Source of the DNA: Symbiodinium natans
Taxonomy: Eukaryota; Sar; Dinophyceae; Suessiales; Symbiodiniaceae
Reading direction: 5' to 3'
NCBI GenBank assembly: GCA_905221605.1
Contig: CAJNDS010000446.1
Location: 877,243-941,242 of the forward strand
DNA length: 64,000 bases
A model generated the notes under the pieces. That model was not told the origin of the DNA. It did no database searches and saw only the letters and a list, made by a program, of their open reading frames with translations. The position numbers and the translations under genes were made by a program. This document shows, piece after piece, positions 11,591-22,346 of the stretch. The number at the start of each line of letters is the position of its first letter. Positions within the stretch are counted from its first letter, which is position 1.

Positions 11591-11673
11591 TTTCCCCCTA
11601 AAACTAACAGTCCCTAATTGATTGGGATTTAAAAAGGGGGGGTAGAATCCCTATTACGGACTGTTACTATAAG
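11591..11673. mobile_element. GGGATGTTCCC-family inverted repeat element, diverged copy
   Basis: It carries TTTCCCCCTAAAACTAACAG on the left and CGGACTGTTACTATAAGG on the right, matching the ACTAACAGTCC / GGACTGTTAGT core of the family. Confidence 0.55.
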
Positions 11674-12035
11674 GCTGCAGAAGCCCCAGTAGGGTTCCCT
11701 GCTAGCCAGACATGGCTCCTGAAAGAGGATGTTGCGGTTCATTGTCTAGGGTGTTTAGGGTTTAGGGTTTAGGGTTTAGTGGTAGAGACGTGGCTTAGGA
11801 CATTAGGGCTTGTGGCTATGAAGTTTGGGTGGCCAGAGTCCGTACTTGCAGCTTTCAGCACGCTGTCCGCCGACTTTGACCAGCGCTCTCGAACCGACCA
11901 GCGCTCTCAACCCTGAACCCTAAACCCTAAACCCTAAACCCTAAACCCTAAACCCTAAACCTGAATTTATTGCGGTTGAGGGGTTGAAGATTCGAGGGTT
12001 TTCGAGCCGAGAGTGATGGAACGAAGTAAAGAAAG

Positions 12036-12092
12036 GTCATGACCACCTCTTCCTGCACTGCCTGGACATGGGGAAGCAAAGCGACCTGGCAC
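12036..12092 (+). CDS. Candidate exon, unknown protein
   Basis: After GAAAG|G the frame reads HDHLFLHCLDMGKQSDLAQ and then reaches ACTTAGGGTTTAGGG, a telomere-like array. A GA donor (CA|GACTTA) would end it in phase 2. His/Leu/Cys content is unlike the repeat and looks coding. Family unknown. Confidence 0.4.
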
Positions 12093-12182
12093 AGACTTAG
12101 GGTTTAGGGTTTAGGGTTTAGGGTTTAGGGTTTAGGGTTTAGGGTTTAGGGTTTAGGGTTTAGGGTTTAGGGTTTATGTAGC

Positions 12183-12290
12183 TTGGTAGCCCTGTGGTAC
12201 CCTTTACCCTTTTTTTTGTTTATGGTTTCCCTTATAAAATAGCCAACCCCAAAAAGGGTGCCCTTATCATAATATGGTTACTGGGCTTTC
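12183..12290. mobile_element. MITE-like element, GGTAGCCC family, copy 2
   Basis: It begins TTGGTAGCCC and ends near TTACTGGGCTTT, a decayed form of the GGGCTACCAA end in copy 1 at 698-840. Internal TTTCCCTTATAAAA and GGGTGCCCTTATCATAATATG are shared. Confidence 0.5.
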
Positions 12291-14289
12291 ATGGCAGAAG
12301 CCCTGCCGTTGTAGTGTGTGGCTTGGATTTGAGGATGTGGAGGGTTCTGGCTGATTTCCCCCAAGCCGGAAAACTCAGGCCTGGACATCCCCCTCTCGGT
12401 TCACGGCCTAGCATCCTAAACACTGACGGACGGGTTAGGGTTTAGGGTTAAGGGTTTCGGGTTTAGGGTTTATAGGGTTAGGGTTTAGGGTTTAGGGTGT
12501 AGGGTGTAGGGTGTAGGGTTCAGCCTGCAACAGCTTCTGTTGAGGTGCAAATACCCAATAATCATTTGGGCAGAACCCATCAGATTTCTAAGGCAAAGGG
12601 AGTCGCAGGCATAGGGTTTCGGGTGTGGGGTTAGGGTTTAGGGTTTGGGGTTTAGGAGGTTTATGGGGTTTAGGGGGGTTTGGATTTAGGGTTTCCGGTT
12701 TCAGGATGTCGGTTTAAGAGGTCGGGTCTAGAGTCCCAAACCACAAGAGCCTTGACCTCAGAAGTGCACTCATCAACCGCCCAACACTTGCAAACCCCAA
12801 GCCCTCATCCCCAAACCCCAAAACCCTTAACCCAAAATCGGGCCTGAACCCTCGAAACCCCAAACCCTATACCCTAAAGCCCGAACCCTAAACCTTAAAC
12901 CCCAAGACCCAAAACCCCAATCCAGAAACCCCCCCCCCCCCCTCCCAATCGCCCTAAACCCCAAACCCTAATTAAACCCTAAACCCCAAACCCCAAACCC
13001 TAAACCCCAAACCCTAAACCCCAAACCCTCAACCCCAAACCCTAAGCCCCAAACACCAAAACTCCCTCGACACTCCTCCCAGACTCCCTCCGGCCGAAGC
13101 TCCTGATACGCCTGCAGTCTGTGCCGTGCGCGGCTCAGTCCTGCAGCCTGCGCCCCCGCACCCTGCACCCTGAAAAGGGGAGTTTAGGGTTTAGGGTTTA
13201 GGGTTTAGGGTTTAGGGTTTGATGGAATACCCGCAAAACTAAACCCTCAAGCCCTTCAATCCTTGTTGCAGAACAGAATCTGCGCGCCTTGTATCGCCTT
13301 GTGTAGGTTTTCGGGGCTGTTGGGGCTTGGGATTATTTGTATGAGGGTTGAGGGTTTAGGGCCAGGAATTTCGGGTTTTGGGTTTCTCTGTTTAGGGTTT
13401 AGGGCTAGGGGTTTCGGGTTGAGGGCTTCTGGGTTTAGGGTTGTCAGTGTGTCATTTCTCTTTGTTTGGTTTTTGATGCTGGGTACGTCGCCTTCTTTGC
13501 TGTGTGACCGTTCCGGAGGATGATCTTGTGGAGTTTCTTAGGGCGACCCCCAAGCACATTCCGTACACACCCTTGAAGCCCTAAACCCTAAACCCTAGCC
13601 CTAAACCCCAAACTCTCAACCCTCAACCCTCAACCCTAAACCCTAAACTTTGGCCTAAACCCTCTTCCAGGTCGGGTGTCCCCCTAGTGGCCGCCACACG
13701 AGTGGAGAGGCCGGGCTTGGGGTTTAGGGTTTAGGGCCTAGTTTAGGGTTTAGGGGTTTAGGATTTAGGGTTTGGGGTTTAGGGTTTAGGTTTATGGTTT
13801 GGGGTTGGGGGTTGGGGGTGAGGGGCCCCTAGAAACCAGACTCGAAACCCGAAAGTCAAGGTTCAGGAATCCGTTCTTGTAAATATGAAGGCTTTTCTCT
13901 GTTAGGACCAGGTTCTCAGGTTTTTTCGGGCTTCGGGGCTGTAGGGCTTAGGGTTCAAAGTTTAGGGGTTTGTGGTTAAGGTGTTGAGGGGTTTAGGGTT
14001 AGTTCAGGGTTTAGGGTTGAGGATTTAGGGTTTAGGGTTTAGGGTTTAGGGCTAGGGTTTAGGGTTTAGGGTTTGGGGCTTGGGGCTTGGGGCTTGGGGT
14101 TTAGGGTTTAGGGGCCTACGGGCGCCATGGGCAGGCCCCTTACCCCCCCAGCTCGTCTGTAGCTCATCATGGTCTTACTGCCCGGATGCCGGCATAGGCA
14201 TCAAAAAAAAAATAATAAGCATCAAAAAGAAAAATAATAGGGATCAATAAAAAAAATAATAGGCATCAAAAAAAAATAAACCATCCGGC

Positions 14290-14445
14290 CCACCTGCGTG
14301 GTCCTCTGGTCCCGTGGTCCTCTGGTCCCGTGGTCCTCTGGTCCCGTGGTCCTCTGGTCCCGTGGTCCTCTGGTCCCGTGGTCCTCTGGTCCCGTGGTCC
14401 TCTGGCCCCTGGTCTTGTGGTCCCCTGGTCCTCTGGTCCTCTGGT
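14290..14445. repeat. 16-bp minisatellite
   Basis: About seven tandem copies of GTCCTCTGGTCCCGTG, then degenerate GGTCCTCT/GGTCTTGT units. Both strands are open through it because 16 bp is not a multiple of three and no unit has stops. A TCAAAAAAAAATAATA repeat lies just to the left (14198-14280). Confidence 0.9.
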
Positions 14446-14519
14446 CTGCTTGTCTGTCCGCCTGGTCCTGCGGGTCCTATGCGCATAAACAAACAATTAA
14501 ATTAGACAAATAAGTAAAA

Positions 14520-15595
14520 ATCAATAAATATAAATATCTATTATATACACACGATAGTGAAGGTCAACGTGTGTGTATATATATGTATGTATGTATGCGC
14601 ATATATATATATACATATTACATAATACACATTACATTACACATTACCTATTATATACTACACATTATACATTATACATTATACATTATACATTATATAT
14701 TATATATTATATATTATATATTATGTATTATGTATTATGTATTACGTATTCTGTATTATGTATTATGTATTATGTATTATGTATTATGTATTAATTATGT
14801 ATTATGAATTCTATTTTATGTTTTATGTACTATGTATTGAAATATATTATATGTTTTATTATGTATTCTATATTTGTAATTATTGTGTTATGTATTATGT
14901 ATTATGTATTGTTTAATTTTTTTTATGCTAGTTATATATATATATATATTATATATATATATATTAGATATAATTATATATATATATTATATATATTATA
15001 TATTAATTATATACATCTTTACTTATAATTATATATTATATATTATATTTCTATATTATATATTTATTTATATAGTATATTATATTACCAATATTTAGAG
15101 ATTATTATATATAATATATATTATTTATCTGTTTATACTATATATCATATATTATAGTATATGTGTATATATATATATAAACTTATACTTATATAATATA
15201 TAATAATACATATTATATATATCATTTCTATTTATATTTGATATTTTCATATTGTGTAATTTAGATAGTGGATGTGATAATCTAAATAAGTATAACTAAA
15301 TATGAATAATAAATAAATAAAGATGTGTATATATATATATATTTATTTATTTATATCGCTATTGTATATTATAGGTCAATATTGCATATCATATATTGTA
15401 CATTGCATATTATATATTGCATATAATGCATAATATAAAGTATATAATATATATATATATATTATATATACTGTATACATAATATACAATATATAAAATA
15501 TATTGTATATTATTTATTATTAATTAATTTATTATTTATTATTCATTATATAGTACATTTTATATATTATGTTGTATGTATTATACATTGTTCTT
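14520..15595. repeat. AT-rich island of TATTATG/TATA repeats
   Basis: Over 1 kb of nearly pure A+T with ATTATGT (14,700-14,920), TATA and TTTAT sub-repeats. It contrasts sharply with the surrounding GC-rich DNA. Frames encode only Tyr/Ile/Met strings. No gene. Confidence 0.9.
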
Positions 15596-16180
15596 TGAAG
15601 CCATTGGAATGCAAAGAAAATGAAAGTTTTTTGCTTAAAACATGTAGAAGTAGAGTTTTTCCGATGGAAACATAGAGATAATGGAGGATTTCTCATGAAA
15701 ACGTGAAGACAGTAGACGTTTTCTTGTGGGAGTATGAAGAAATAGAGGTTTTCCCATTGTTTGCAAATGGGGGGGGCTGCGCCCCCCCCAACCCCCCCGC
15801 TGTTTTTTTTAAGCTGTGCAAAGCGTGCTGCAAAGCCAAGTGGGGGGGTGTGGGGGGGGGGGGGGCTGCGCCAACCCCAACCCCGCCGCGTTTTTATCAA
15901 GCTGTGCCACTGCAAAGCGTGCTTTATGAATCTTGTTGAAGCCATTGGGATACTAAAAAGTTTAAGTTTTTCTTAAAATACATGCAAATAGAGGTTTTCC
16001 GATGGAAACATAGAGATGATAGAGGTTTCCTATGAAAACGTGAAGAAAATAGAGGTTTTCTTGTGGGAATATGAAGAAATAGAGGTTTTCCTATTAAAAG
16101 ATCGAGAAAATGGAAGGTTTTCCAACCACTACCACCACCCACTACTACCCATCGTGCGAGCATTGTGTTTGCAACTGGGG
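15596..16180. repeat. Tandem segmental duplication, unit about 340 bp
   Basis: TTGAAGCCATTGG at 15596 recurs at 15936. Both copies then show CATG.A.ATAGAG/TTTTCCGATGGAAACATAGAGAT, ATGAAAACGTGAAGA, TTTTCTTGTGGGA.TATGAAG and AAATAGAGGTTTTCC in the same order, and both end in a G run followed by C runs. A shorter internal motif (TAGAGGTTTTC) is iterated inside each unit. Confidence 0.8.
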
Positions 16181-16343
16181 GGGGCCCCAACCCCCCCCAA
16201 CCCCCCAACCCCCCCCCACCCCCAACCCCCCCCCCCCCAACCCCCCCCCCCAACCCCCCCCAACCCCCCCCCCCCCCCCAAACCCCCCCCCCCCCCAACC
16301 CCCCCCCCCCCCCCCCCCCCCACCCCCCCCCCCCCCCCCCCCC
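15765..16343. repeat. G/C homopolymer and C(n)AA tracts
   Basis: Runs of G (15767-15776, 15841-15863) and a nearly continuous C tract with AA interruptions at 16191-16343. The Pro-rich and Gly-rich frames over it are artefacts. Flanked on the right by two copies of TTTTTTGATGCTTATTTATT (16374-16450). Confidence 0.9.
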
Positions 16344-16779
16344 GCGGTTATTCCAAGAGGAAAATGGGTTATTTTTTTTTTTGATGCTTATTTATTTTTT
16401 TTTGATCCCTTGGGGTTATTTTTTTTTGATGCTTATTTATTTTTTTTGATCCTTCACCCATGCCCATGTCGGGTTTGGGATTTTAGGATTGGATTCAGGG
16501 TTTAGGATGCAGTTTGTAGGGTTTAGGGTTTAGGGTTTAGGGTTTAGGGGTTAGGGCCAGGGGATTAGGGTTACATTTGTCTGCTATTCCGAGCCCATGA
16601 AGCAAGAGTGGCACTCATTTTAAGCTTACAACGCTCGGCCAGCTACCTCTAAACCCTATACCTAGAGTTAGCGAACGCTCAACCCTAATAGCTTAACTCC
16701 AAACCCGAAACTCTGAACCTTGAACCACCCCTAAGCCCTAAACCGTAAACCCTAAACCCTAAACCCTAAACCCCCCAAG

Positions 16780-16871
16780 CCTACTTCTGTTCCTGCTCCG
16801 ATGAGGCCCTCACCGCAGGTGCGCACTGCTCCTCAGGTGCAGACACCCTCAGCCGTTCCCCAGCAGGCCTG
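16780..16871 (+). CDS. Exon, Pro/Gln-rich, unknown plus-strand gene
   Basis: After CCCAAG| the frame reads PTSVPAPMRPSPQVRTAPQV and continues QTPSAVPQQAW, ending in phase 2 at G|GTTTGGGGTTTAGGG. As at 10160, the intron starts with the telomere-like unit itself. Pro/Gln-rich linker-like protein; no domain. Confidence 0.4.
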
Positions 16872-17118
16872 GTTTGGGGTTTAGGGTTTAGGGTTTGGGG
16901 TTTGGGGTTTAGGGTTTAGGGTTTTGGGTTTAGGGTTTAGGGTTTAGGGTTTAGGGTTTAGGGTTTAGGGTTTAGGGTTTAGGGTTTAGGGTTTAGGGCT
17001 AGGGTTTAGGGTTTAGGGTTCAGGGTTTAGGGCGAGGGTTGAGGGTTCCCTAGCATGCCCAGGAGTGCCCTTGTTCCTTTCTTTAGCTTTCGAAGGCTAA
17101 AATTCGAAGTCCCTTATC

Positions 17119-17233
17119 TACTATTTCCTGAAGAACCCCCCCATAGCACAGAAAATAGTAGTCCCTATATTACCCTAAAACGGAATGATTTTTACTTTTT
17201 GGGGGGGGGGGGGGGTCTTGAGTGATTCGTAGT
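17119..17233. mobile_element. MITE-like inverted repeat, CTTAAG family, diverged copy
   Basis: The left end CTACTATTTCCTGAAGAACC and the right end GGGTCTTGAGTGATTCGTAG are altered forms of the CTACTATTTGCTTAAGAACC arms of the 20940-21046 copy. The CCCTATAT interior is shared. Confidence 0.5.
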
Positions 17234-18258
17234 TATGGGGTTATCTATAGTTCTCTAATTCAAAATGTCGGCATTTTGCTACTACGTCGCAGCCATTTTA
17301 GGTAGGGATAAGTAGTAGGGATCGTGAGCTTGCGCCGTAAGCTGCCTTCGGGGTGCTGGGTTCTCGGGTGTAGATGCGCTCTGTGGGCCCTGAACCAACC
17401 TGGAACCCTCAACTTTGAAGCCTGAGCTCTGAGCCCGAAACCCTAAACCCTAGCCCTAAACCCTAATCCCTAAACCCTAGCCCTAAACCCTAAACCCTAA
17501 ACCCTAAACCCTGACCCCCTCTACTACAATGCCTATACTCAATCTCAAGTTTTTTTTATCATTACGTCCCTTTCAATTGTTAAGTGTAGAGTTGTGAGCT
17601 GAGCTTGGGCCGATGATCAGGGTTTGGGGTTTAGGGTTTAGGGTTTAGGGTTTAGGGTTTAGGGTTTAGGGTTTAGGGTTTAGGGTTTAGGGTTTAGGGT
17701 TTAGGGTTTAGGGTATCTACTCCAAGGCTAGATACATTTGCATGCCTAGTATGGTCCCCTACCTTCTTTGCAGGGACCTTGGGTTGGATAGGGTACATAA
17801 GGGCCCCCATGTAAGGGCCCTGATCAAGGGGCCATGCAGGGTAGGGTTTGGGGTTCAGGGTTTGGGGTTCAGGGTTTAGGGTTTTGGGTTTTGGGTTCAG
17901 GGTTTAGAGTTTAGGGTTTAGGGTTTGGGGTTTAGGTTTTGGGGTTTGGGGTTTGGGTCTTGGGGTTATCTTCTAGGTGGGGCTTGGGGTTGAGGGTTGA
18001 GGGTGTGAGGTTTATACAGGAGTAGGGAGTTTAGGTTTTAGGGTGGATACAATTCTCTGAAACCGTGAGACCTCAAATGTCAGAGGCGCGTTGTGCTTTG
18101 GTTGTCGGGGCTTTGGGAGGAATAATTTGGGTTTAGGGTCTGGAGTTGGGTTTAGGTTTTAGGGTTTAGGGTTCAGGGTTTAGGGTTTGCCTGGTGTATG
18201 AGGGGACCTCCCCGAAGCCCTAAAACCTCAACCCTGAACCTCAAACCTCCAATTGCAG

Positions 18259-18311
18259 ACGGCTCTTGGAGGCTTTTGCCGCTGTCACCAGCCAAGGCCG
18301 GGATGTGAAGG
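18259..18311 (+). CDS. Candidate exon, unknown protein
   Basis: After TTGCAG| the frame reads RLLEAFAAVTSQGRDVK, helix-like, and ends at G|GTTTAGGG. Exon length 53 nt, similar to the exon sizes of the kinase gene at 52-61 kb. Confidence 0.4.
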
Positions 18312-18477
18312 GTTTAGGGTTTAGGGTTTAGGGTTTAGGGTTTAGGGTTTCGGATCTAGGGTTGGCATACAGTGTGGCCCCAGGACCAAAGCTTGAGCCC
18401 TAAACCCTGAATGCCCACTCTGACAGGCCTTCTCACAAGCTGAAAGGCCTTCTCATAAGCTCTCTGCCCTAACCCTA

Positions 18478-18576
18478 AGGGTCCATGTACCTCATTATGA
18501 TGTACTTGGGCTGTAAAGTCCCTAAATAGGAGGTACGCTAATGCCCAAGTATTCCCTAGTTAGGTACATGGACCCT
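18478..18576. mobile_element. Inverted-repeat element (GGGTCCATGTACCT)
   Basis: GGGTCCATGTACCT on the left and AGGTACATGGACCC on the right are perfect complements bounding 99 bp. Inner arms (CTTGGGC / GCCCAAG) also pair. Single copy seen; MITE-like. Confidence 0.55.
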
Positions 18577-18963
18577 CAGGGTACCCCTCACAGCAGCAAG
18601 TGAAGCACACACGAAGTCTTAGAAGAACATAGCATGAATGGAAGAGTTTTCGTTGTTGCTTTGAATCGTTCCGATTATACACATTTGTATATGCACGCAC
18701 GCACACACACACACACACACAGATACATAGATTGTTTATATGTGTGTGTATACATATTTGTTCATTGTTTACAGCCCGAAGCCCTAACGCTAAAATCTAA
18801 GACCCTATATAAGCGTCCGAAGCTGCTCACGAGGTGGGCAAAACCCTAAACCCCAAACCCCAAACCCCAAACCCTAAACCCTAAACCCTCAACCCTAAAC
18901 CCTAAACCCTAAACCCTAAACCCTAAACCCTAAACCCTAAACCCTAAACCTACCGATGAGGTG

Positions 18964-19004
18964 GGCAGATCTCTGAGCTCGAGGCAGCCAGGGCTCAGCG
19001 GAGG
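18964..19004 (+). CDS. Candidate exon, coiled-coil-like
   Basis: The frame QISELEAARAQRR follows a CCCTAAA block (18840-18950) and precedes GAGGGTTTTGGGG. Short, charged and helical. Boundaries uncertain. Confidence 0.3.
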
Positions 19005-20280
19005 GTTTTGGGGTTTACAGGGGCTCTGTTTCTGTTTGTTTAGGGTTTAGGGTTTAGGGTTTAGGGTTTAGGGTTTAGGGTTTAGGGTTTAGGGTTTAGG
19101 GTTTAGGGTTTAGGGTTTAGGGTTTAGGGTTTCGGGTTTCGGGTTTGGGGTTTGGGGTTTGGGGTTTGGGGTTTGGGGTTTGGGGTTTGGGGCTTACAGG
19201 GGCCTGAGGGGCTGCAAGTTTCGCTTTTGAGGGCTTGCAGGATGTATAGGGTTTTAGGGTTTTGGTTTCAGCTTTTTCAGGGTTTTGAGTGCTTATAATT
19301 AGGGCTTACATGGTTTTATCAGGGTTTCTGGGCAGGGTTTATGGGGTGTCTGGCTTTTCGGGTTTACATGGTTTAGGGTACAGTACCCCAAGACTTATGC
19401 CCTGCGCCCTCAAGCCTAGATCCTGAAACCCCAAAGCACCCCAACCCTACGCCCTGCGCCCTAAATCACTAAACCATCCACCCTAAACCCTAAAGCATGC
19501 CCCCAATCCGTATATATATATATATATATACATATAAAGATTTCAACACTAGCCCTAATTCCTCAACATTAAAGCCACTAAGAGACAAGGGCTTCAAGCT
19601 CGCCACCTTAATATGCCCTCAATTATGGCGAAACCCTAAACCCTAAACCCTCAACCCTAAACCCTAAACCCTAAGCTTAAACCCCAAACCCTAAACCCTG
19701 AACCCCAAACCCCAAACCCTAAACCCTAAACCCTCCAACTTTGCGAGTCTTGAACGGCAAAGCAGTGTCTCCACCCATGTGGGCTTGGGATGGTTTCGTC
19801 AGGGTAAATATGCGGGACGAAACCCCTAAACCTTAACCCTAAACCCTAAACCCTAAACCCTAAAGCCTAAACCCTAAACCCTAAACCCCAAGATCCTAAA
19901 CCCTAAACCCTAAACTCTCAACCCTAAACGCTAGAAACCTCCCCAAGAAGCCCTAAACTCTACAATCCCCGAATTTGCTTGATTGCCTGTTCGGCTCAAA
20001 GCACCGCTCCGAGCGGAAGCCAGCTTAAGTTGCTTGGGAAATGTAGCATGGACAATGCTTTCATGGACTCGGCCCGCATGTGAGGAATGCGGCCGGAGAG
20101 ATTCCAGATCGTCTCCAGCGCCCGTCTCAGTCTGTTGAAGGCTCATTACCCTAAACCCTAAACCCTAAGCCCGAAACCCGAAACCCGAAACCCTAAACCC
20201 TTCCTGTGGTTCTTGCTGCAAGCTTCGATCCGTAGTTCCGTAGTCTTTTGAGGGGAACCAGGTGGTCAAGTGAGCCTAGG

Positions 20281-20555
20281 CTTAGGGTTTAGGGTTTAGG
20301 GTTTAGGGTTTAGGGTTTAGGGTTTAGGGTTTAGGGTTTAGGGTTTAGGGTTTAGGGTTTAGGGTTTAGGGTTTAGGGTTTAGGGTTTAGGGTTTAGGGT
20401 TTAGGGTTTAGGGTTTAGGGTTAGGTTTAGGGTTTAGGGTTTAGGGTTTAGGGTTTAGGGTTTAGGGTTTAGGGTTTAGGGTTTAGGGTTAGGGTTTAGG
20501 GTTTAGGGTTTAGGGTTTAGGGTTTAGGGTTTAGGGTTTAGGGTTTAGGGTTTAG
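20281..20555. repeat. Longest near-perfect TTTAGGG array
   Basis: About 275 bp of almost uninterrupted TTTAGGG with only two one-base-short units. Its regularity compared with 2690-3075 suggests recent expansion or addition. Confidence 0.95.
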
Positions 20556-20939
20556 GTTTTTTGTCAATCAATGAGTAAACTTAAGCATTTACTGCTCATG
20601 CACTGTCCTTCTGGTTCTGTTCTCGAGAGCATTCGGAGGGATGATGCATGTTTGTTGAGAAGCAGGCCGTGAGACTCTTCCAGTTCTTCAGAGGTTGTGG
20701 CCCCGTAAACCCTAAACCCTAAATCCCTAAGCCGGTTGACAAAACTTTCGTGGTGGATCTCTATGTGATCGCGCCTTTCGTTACAAGACCGGCTCTTTCC
20801 CTCGGGAAACCAACGCGGGACCGCAACTTAGAGAACTCACCTGACGCTGGAAAACCCTAAGCCCCAAACCCTAAACCCGAAACGCTTAGATGGCTTGGGC
20901 AACCAAAAATCTTCTGTCGGCATCCGCGCCCTGTAGTCA

Positions 20940-21046
20940 CTACTATTTGCTTAAGAACCCCAAAAGAATGAACAATCTTAATCCCTATATTTCCCTTAAT
21001 AAGGAAGAATATTTTCATTCTTTGGGGGTTCTTAAGCAATTAGTAG
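20940..21046. mobile_element. MITE-like inverted repeat, CTTAAG family, best copy
   Basis: CTACTATTTGCTTAAGAACC at the left and GGTTCTTAAGCAATTAGTAG at the right, 107 bp in all, with a second inner pair (CCCCAAAAGAATGA / TCATTCTTTGGGG). Reference copy for this family. Confidence 0.7.
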
Positions 21047-21176
21047 GTCGGGGTGCCGAAACATCCCCAAGGCCCTCTGCAGGCTGCTCTAGAGCCCTAG
21101 AAACCTGCAGGGTTTAGGGTTTGGGGTTTAGGGTTTAGGGTTAAGCACTTGCGGCTTAGGGCTTAGGGTTTGAGGT

Positions 21177-21245
21177 GCGCTGACAACTGCAAGCACCACA
21201 ACAGATCTCCCGGAGCGCCTTGGTTCGAAGCTGTTTTGCATTCGG
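21177..21245 (+). CDS. Candidate exon, unknown protein
   Basis: After GAG|G the frame reads ALTTASTTTDLPERLGSKLF. Codons are mixed and the other frames have stops. A TTTAGGG block follows 40 bp downstream. Unknown protein. Confidence 0.35.
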
Positions 21246-21565
21246 TCCTAGACCCTGAAGGAGCCTAGGCGGGTCTAGGGTTTAGGGTTTAGGGTTTAGG
21301 GTGTAGGGTTTAGGGTTTAGGGTTTAGGGTTAGGTTTAGGGCCTATAGGGTTTCGGGTTGAGGGCTTTAGCAATGGGGCCTACAAGGAGGCACCAGGGGC
21401 TACGAGGGCTTGCCAGGCTTTGTTTTGTGCGTATGCGGGACAAGTGACACCCTCAGCGTTGACTCCAAGATGATGTTTCTGGGAACCTAGTTAAACCCTA
21501 AACCCTAAACCCCAAACCCTAAACCCTAAACCCTGGACCCTAACCCCTAAACCCTAAACCTTAAC

Positions 21566-21734
21566 CCCTACAATTATAGGGTTCTTACGGGAGGGGGGTT
21601 CAAAGGGGGTATTTAACGCAAGGCTCCGTAATACTCCCTACTCCTCCCTAAGGCTCCCTAAGCTTCCCTAAGGTTCCCTGGGTACCCAGCCCCCCATGAA
21701 CCTCCCTCCCTTAAGAACCCTATAATTGTAGGGT
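21566..21734. mobile_element. Inverted-repeat element (CCTACAATTATAGGGTTCTT)
   Basis: CCTACAATTATAGGGTTCTT at the left pairs with AAGAACCCTATAATTGTAGG at the right end; the arms extend inwards through GAGGGGGGTTCA / TGAACCTCCCTC. About 169 bp. The interior contains TCCCTAAGG repeats. Single copy here. Confidence 0.6.
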
Positions 21735-22265
21735 TTAAGGTTTAGGGTTTAGGGTTTAGGGTTTAAGCCCCATATGCCCATTTAACTGCGAGTTTAGGTT
21801 CACCCACAGGCCAATAAGCCTAAACGTCAAACCTTTTCCAAGGCTGCATTCCCTGGCCTTCCAGATGTGTTTCTAAACGGGGGCAAGATATAGGATTTCA
21901 GGAATTCCAAAGAAACCCTTTGAAACTAATGACCAAGGAAGATCCAAAGGTTTACTCCTAGAATATGTTCTTAAGGGAATATCAACAAATAGTAAGATGA
22001 GAAATTATCAATCTGAAACCAAAGAGAGAGAGTGAGAGAGAGAGAGTACAACACCCAAACAAATGAGGATCAAAATGCACTTACATGAACCCGCTCATTC
22101 CCGAAGGAAATGGTAATGATATCCTGGGCCCTGAGAAAACACAATATGATAGGAAAGGTCTGCAGATACTCATAAAGACTTCAAAGGAATGGGATGAGCA
22201 TCAAGGTCGAAGCTTGGGACTGTGCGAAAAGAGGCATGCATAAACTTAAACCCTAAACCCCGCAA

Positions 22266-22346
22266 CCAACAGTCCATAACAGGGAGTACAGCACCCCCTA
22301 TTACAATCCCTATTAAGGACTGTTAGTACAAGGGGGAACATCCCAA
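22266..22346. mobile_element. GGGATGTTCCC-family inverted repeat element
   Basis: ACCAACAGTCCATAACAGGG on the left faces CCCTATTAAGGACTGTTAGT on the right, followed by ACAAGGGGGAACATCCCAA, the conserved outer end. The left outer end is missing. Confidence 0.6.

Noticed and set aside
14244-14513. Four overlapping frames with RGPRDQRTTGPEDH-like repeats
   Set aside because: Translations of the 16-bp minisatellite, open on both strands.
16016-16505. Pro-rich and Gly-rich open frames
   Set aside because: Products of C/G homopolymer tracts, open on both strands.
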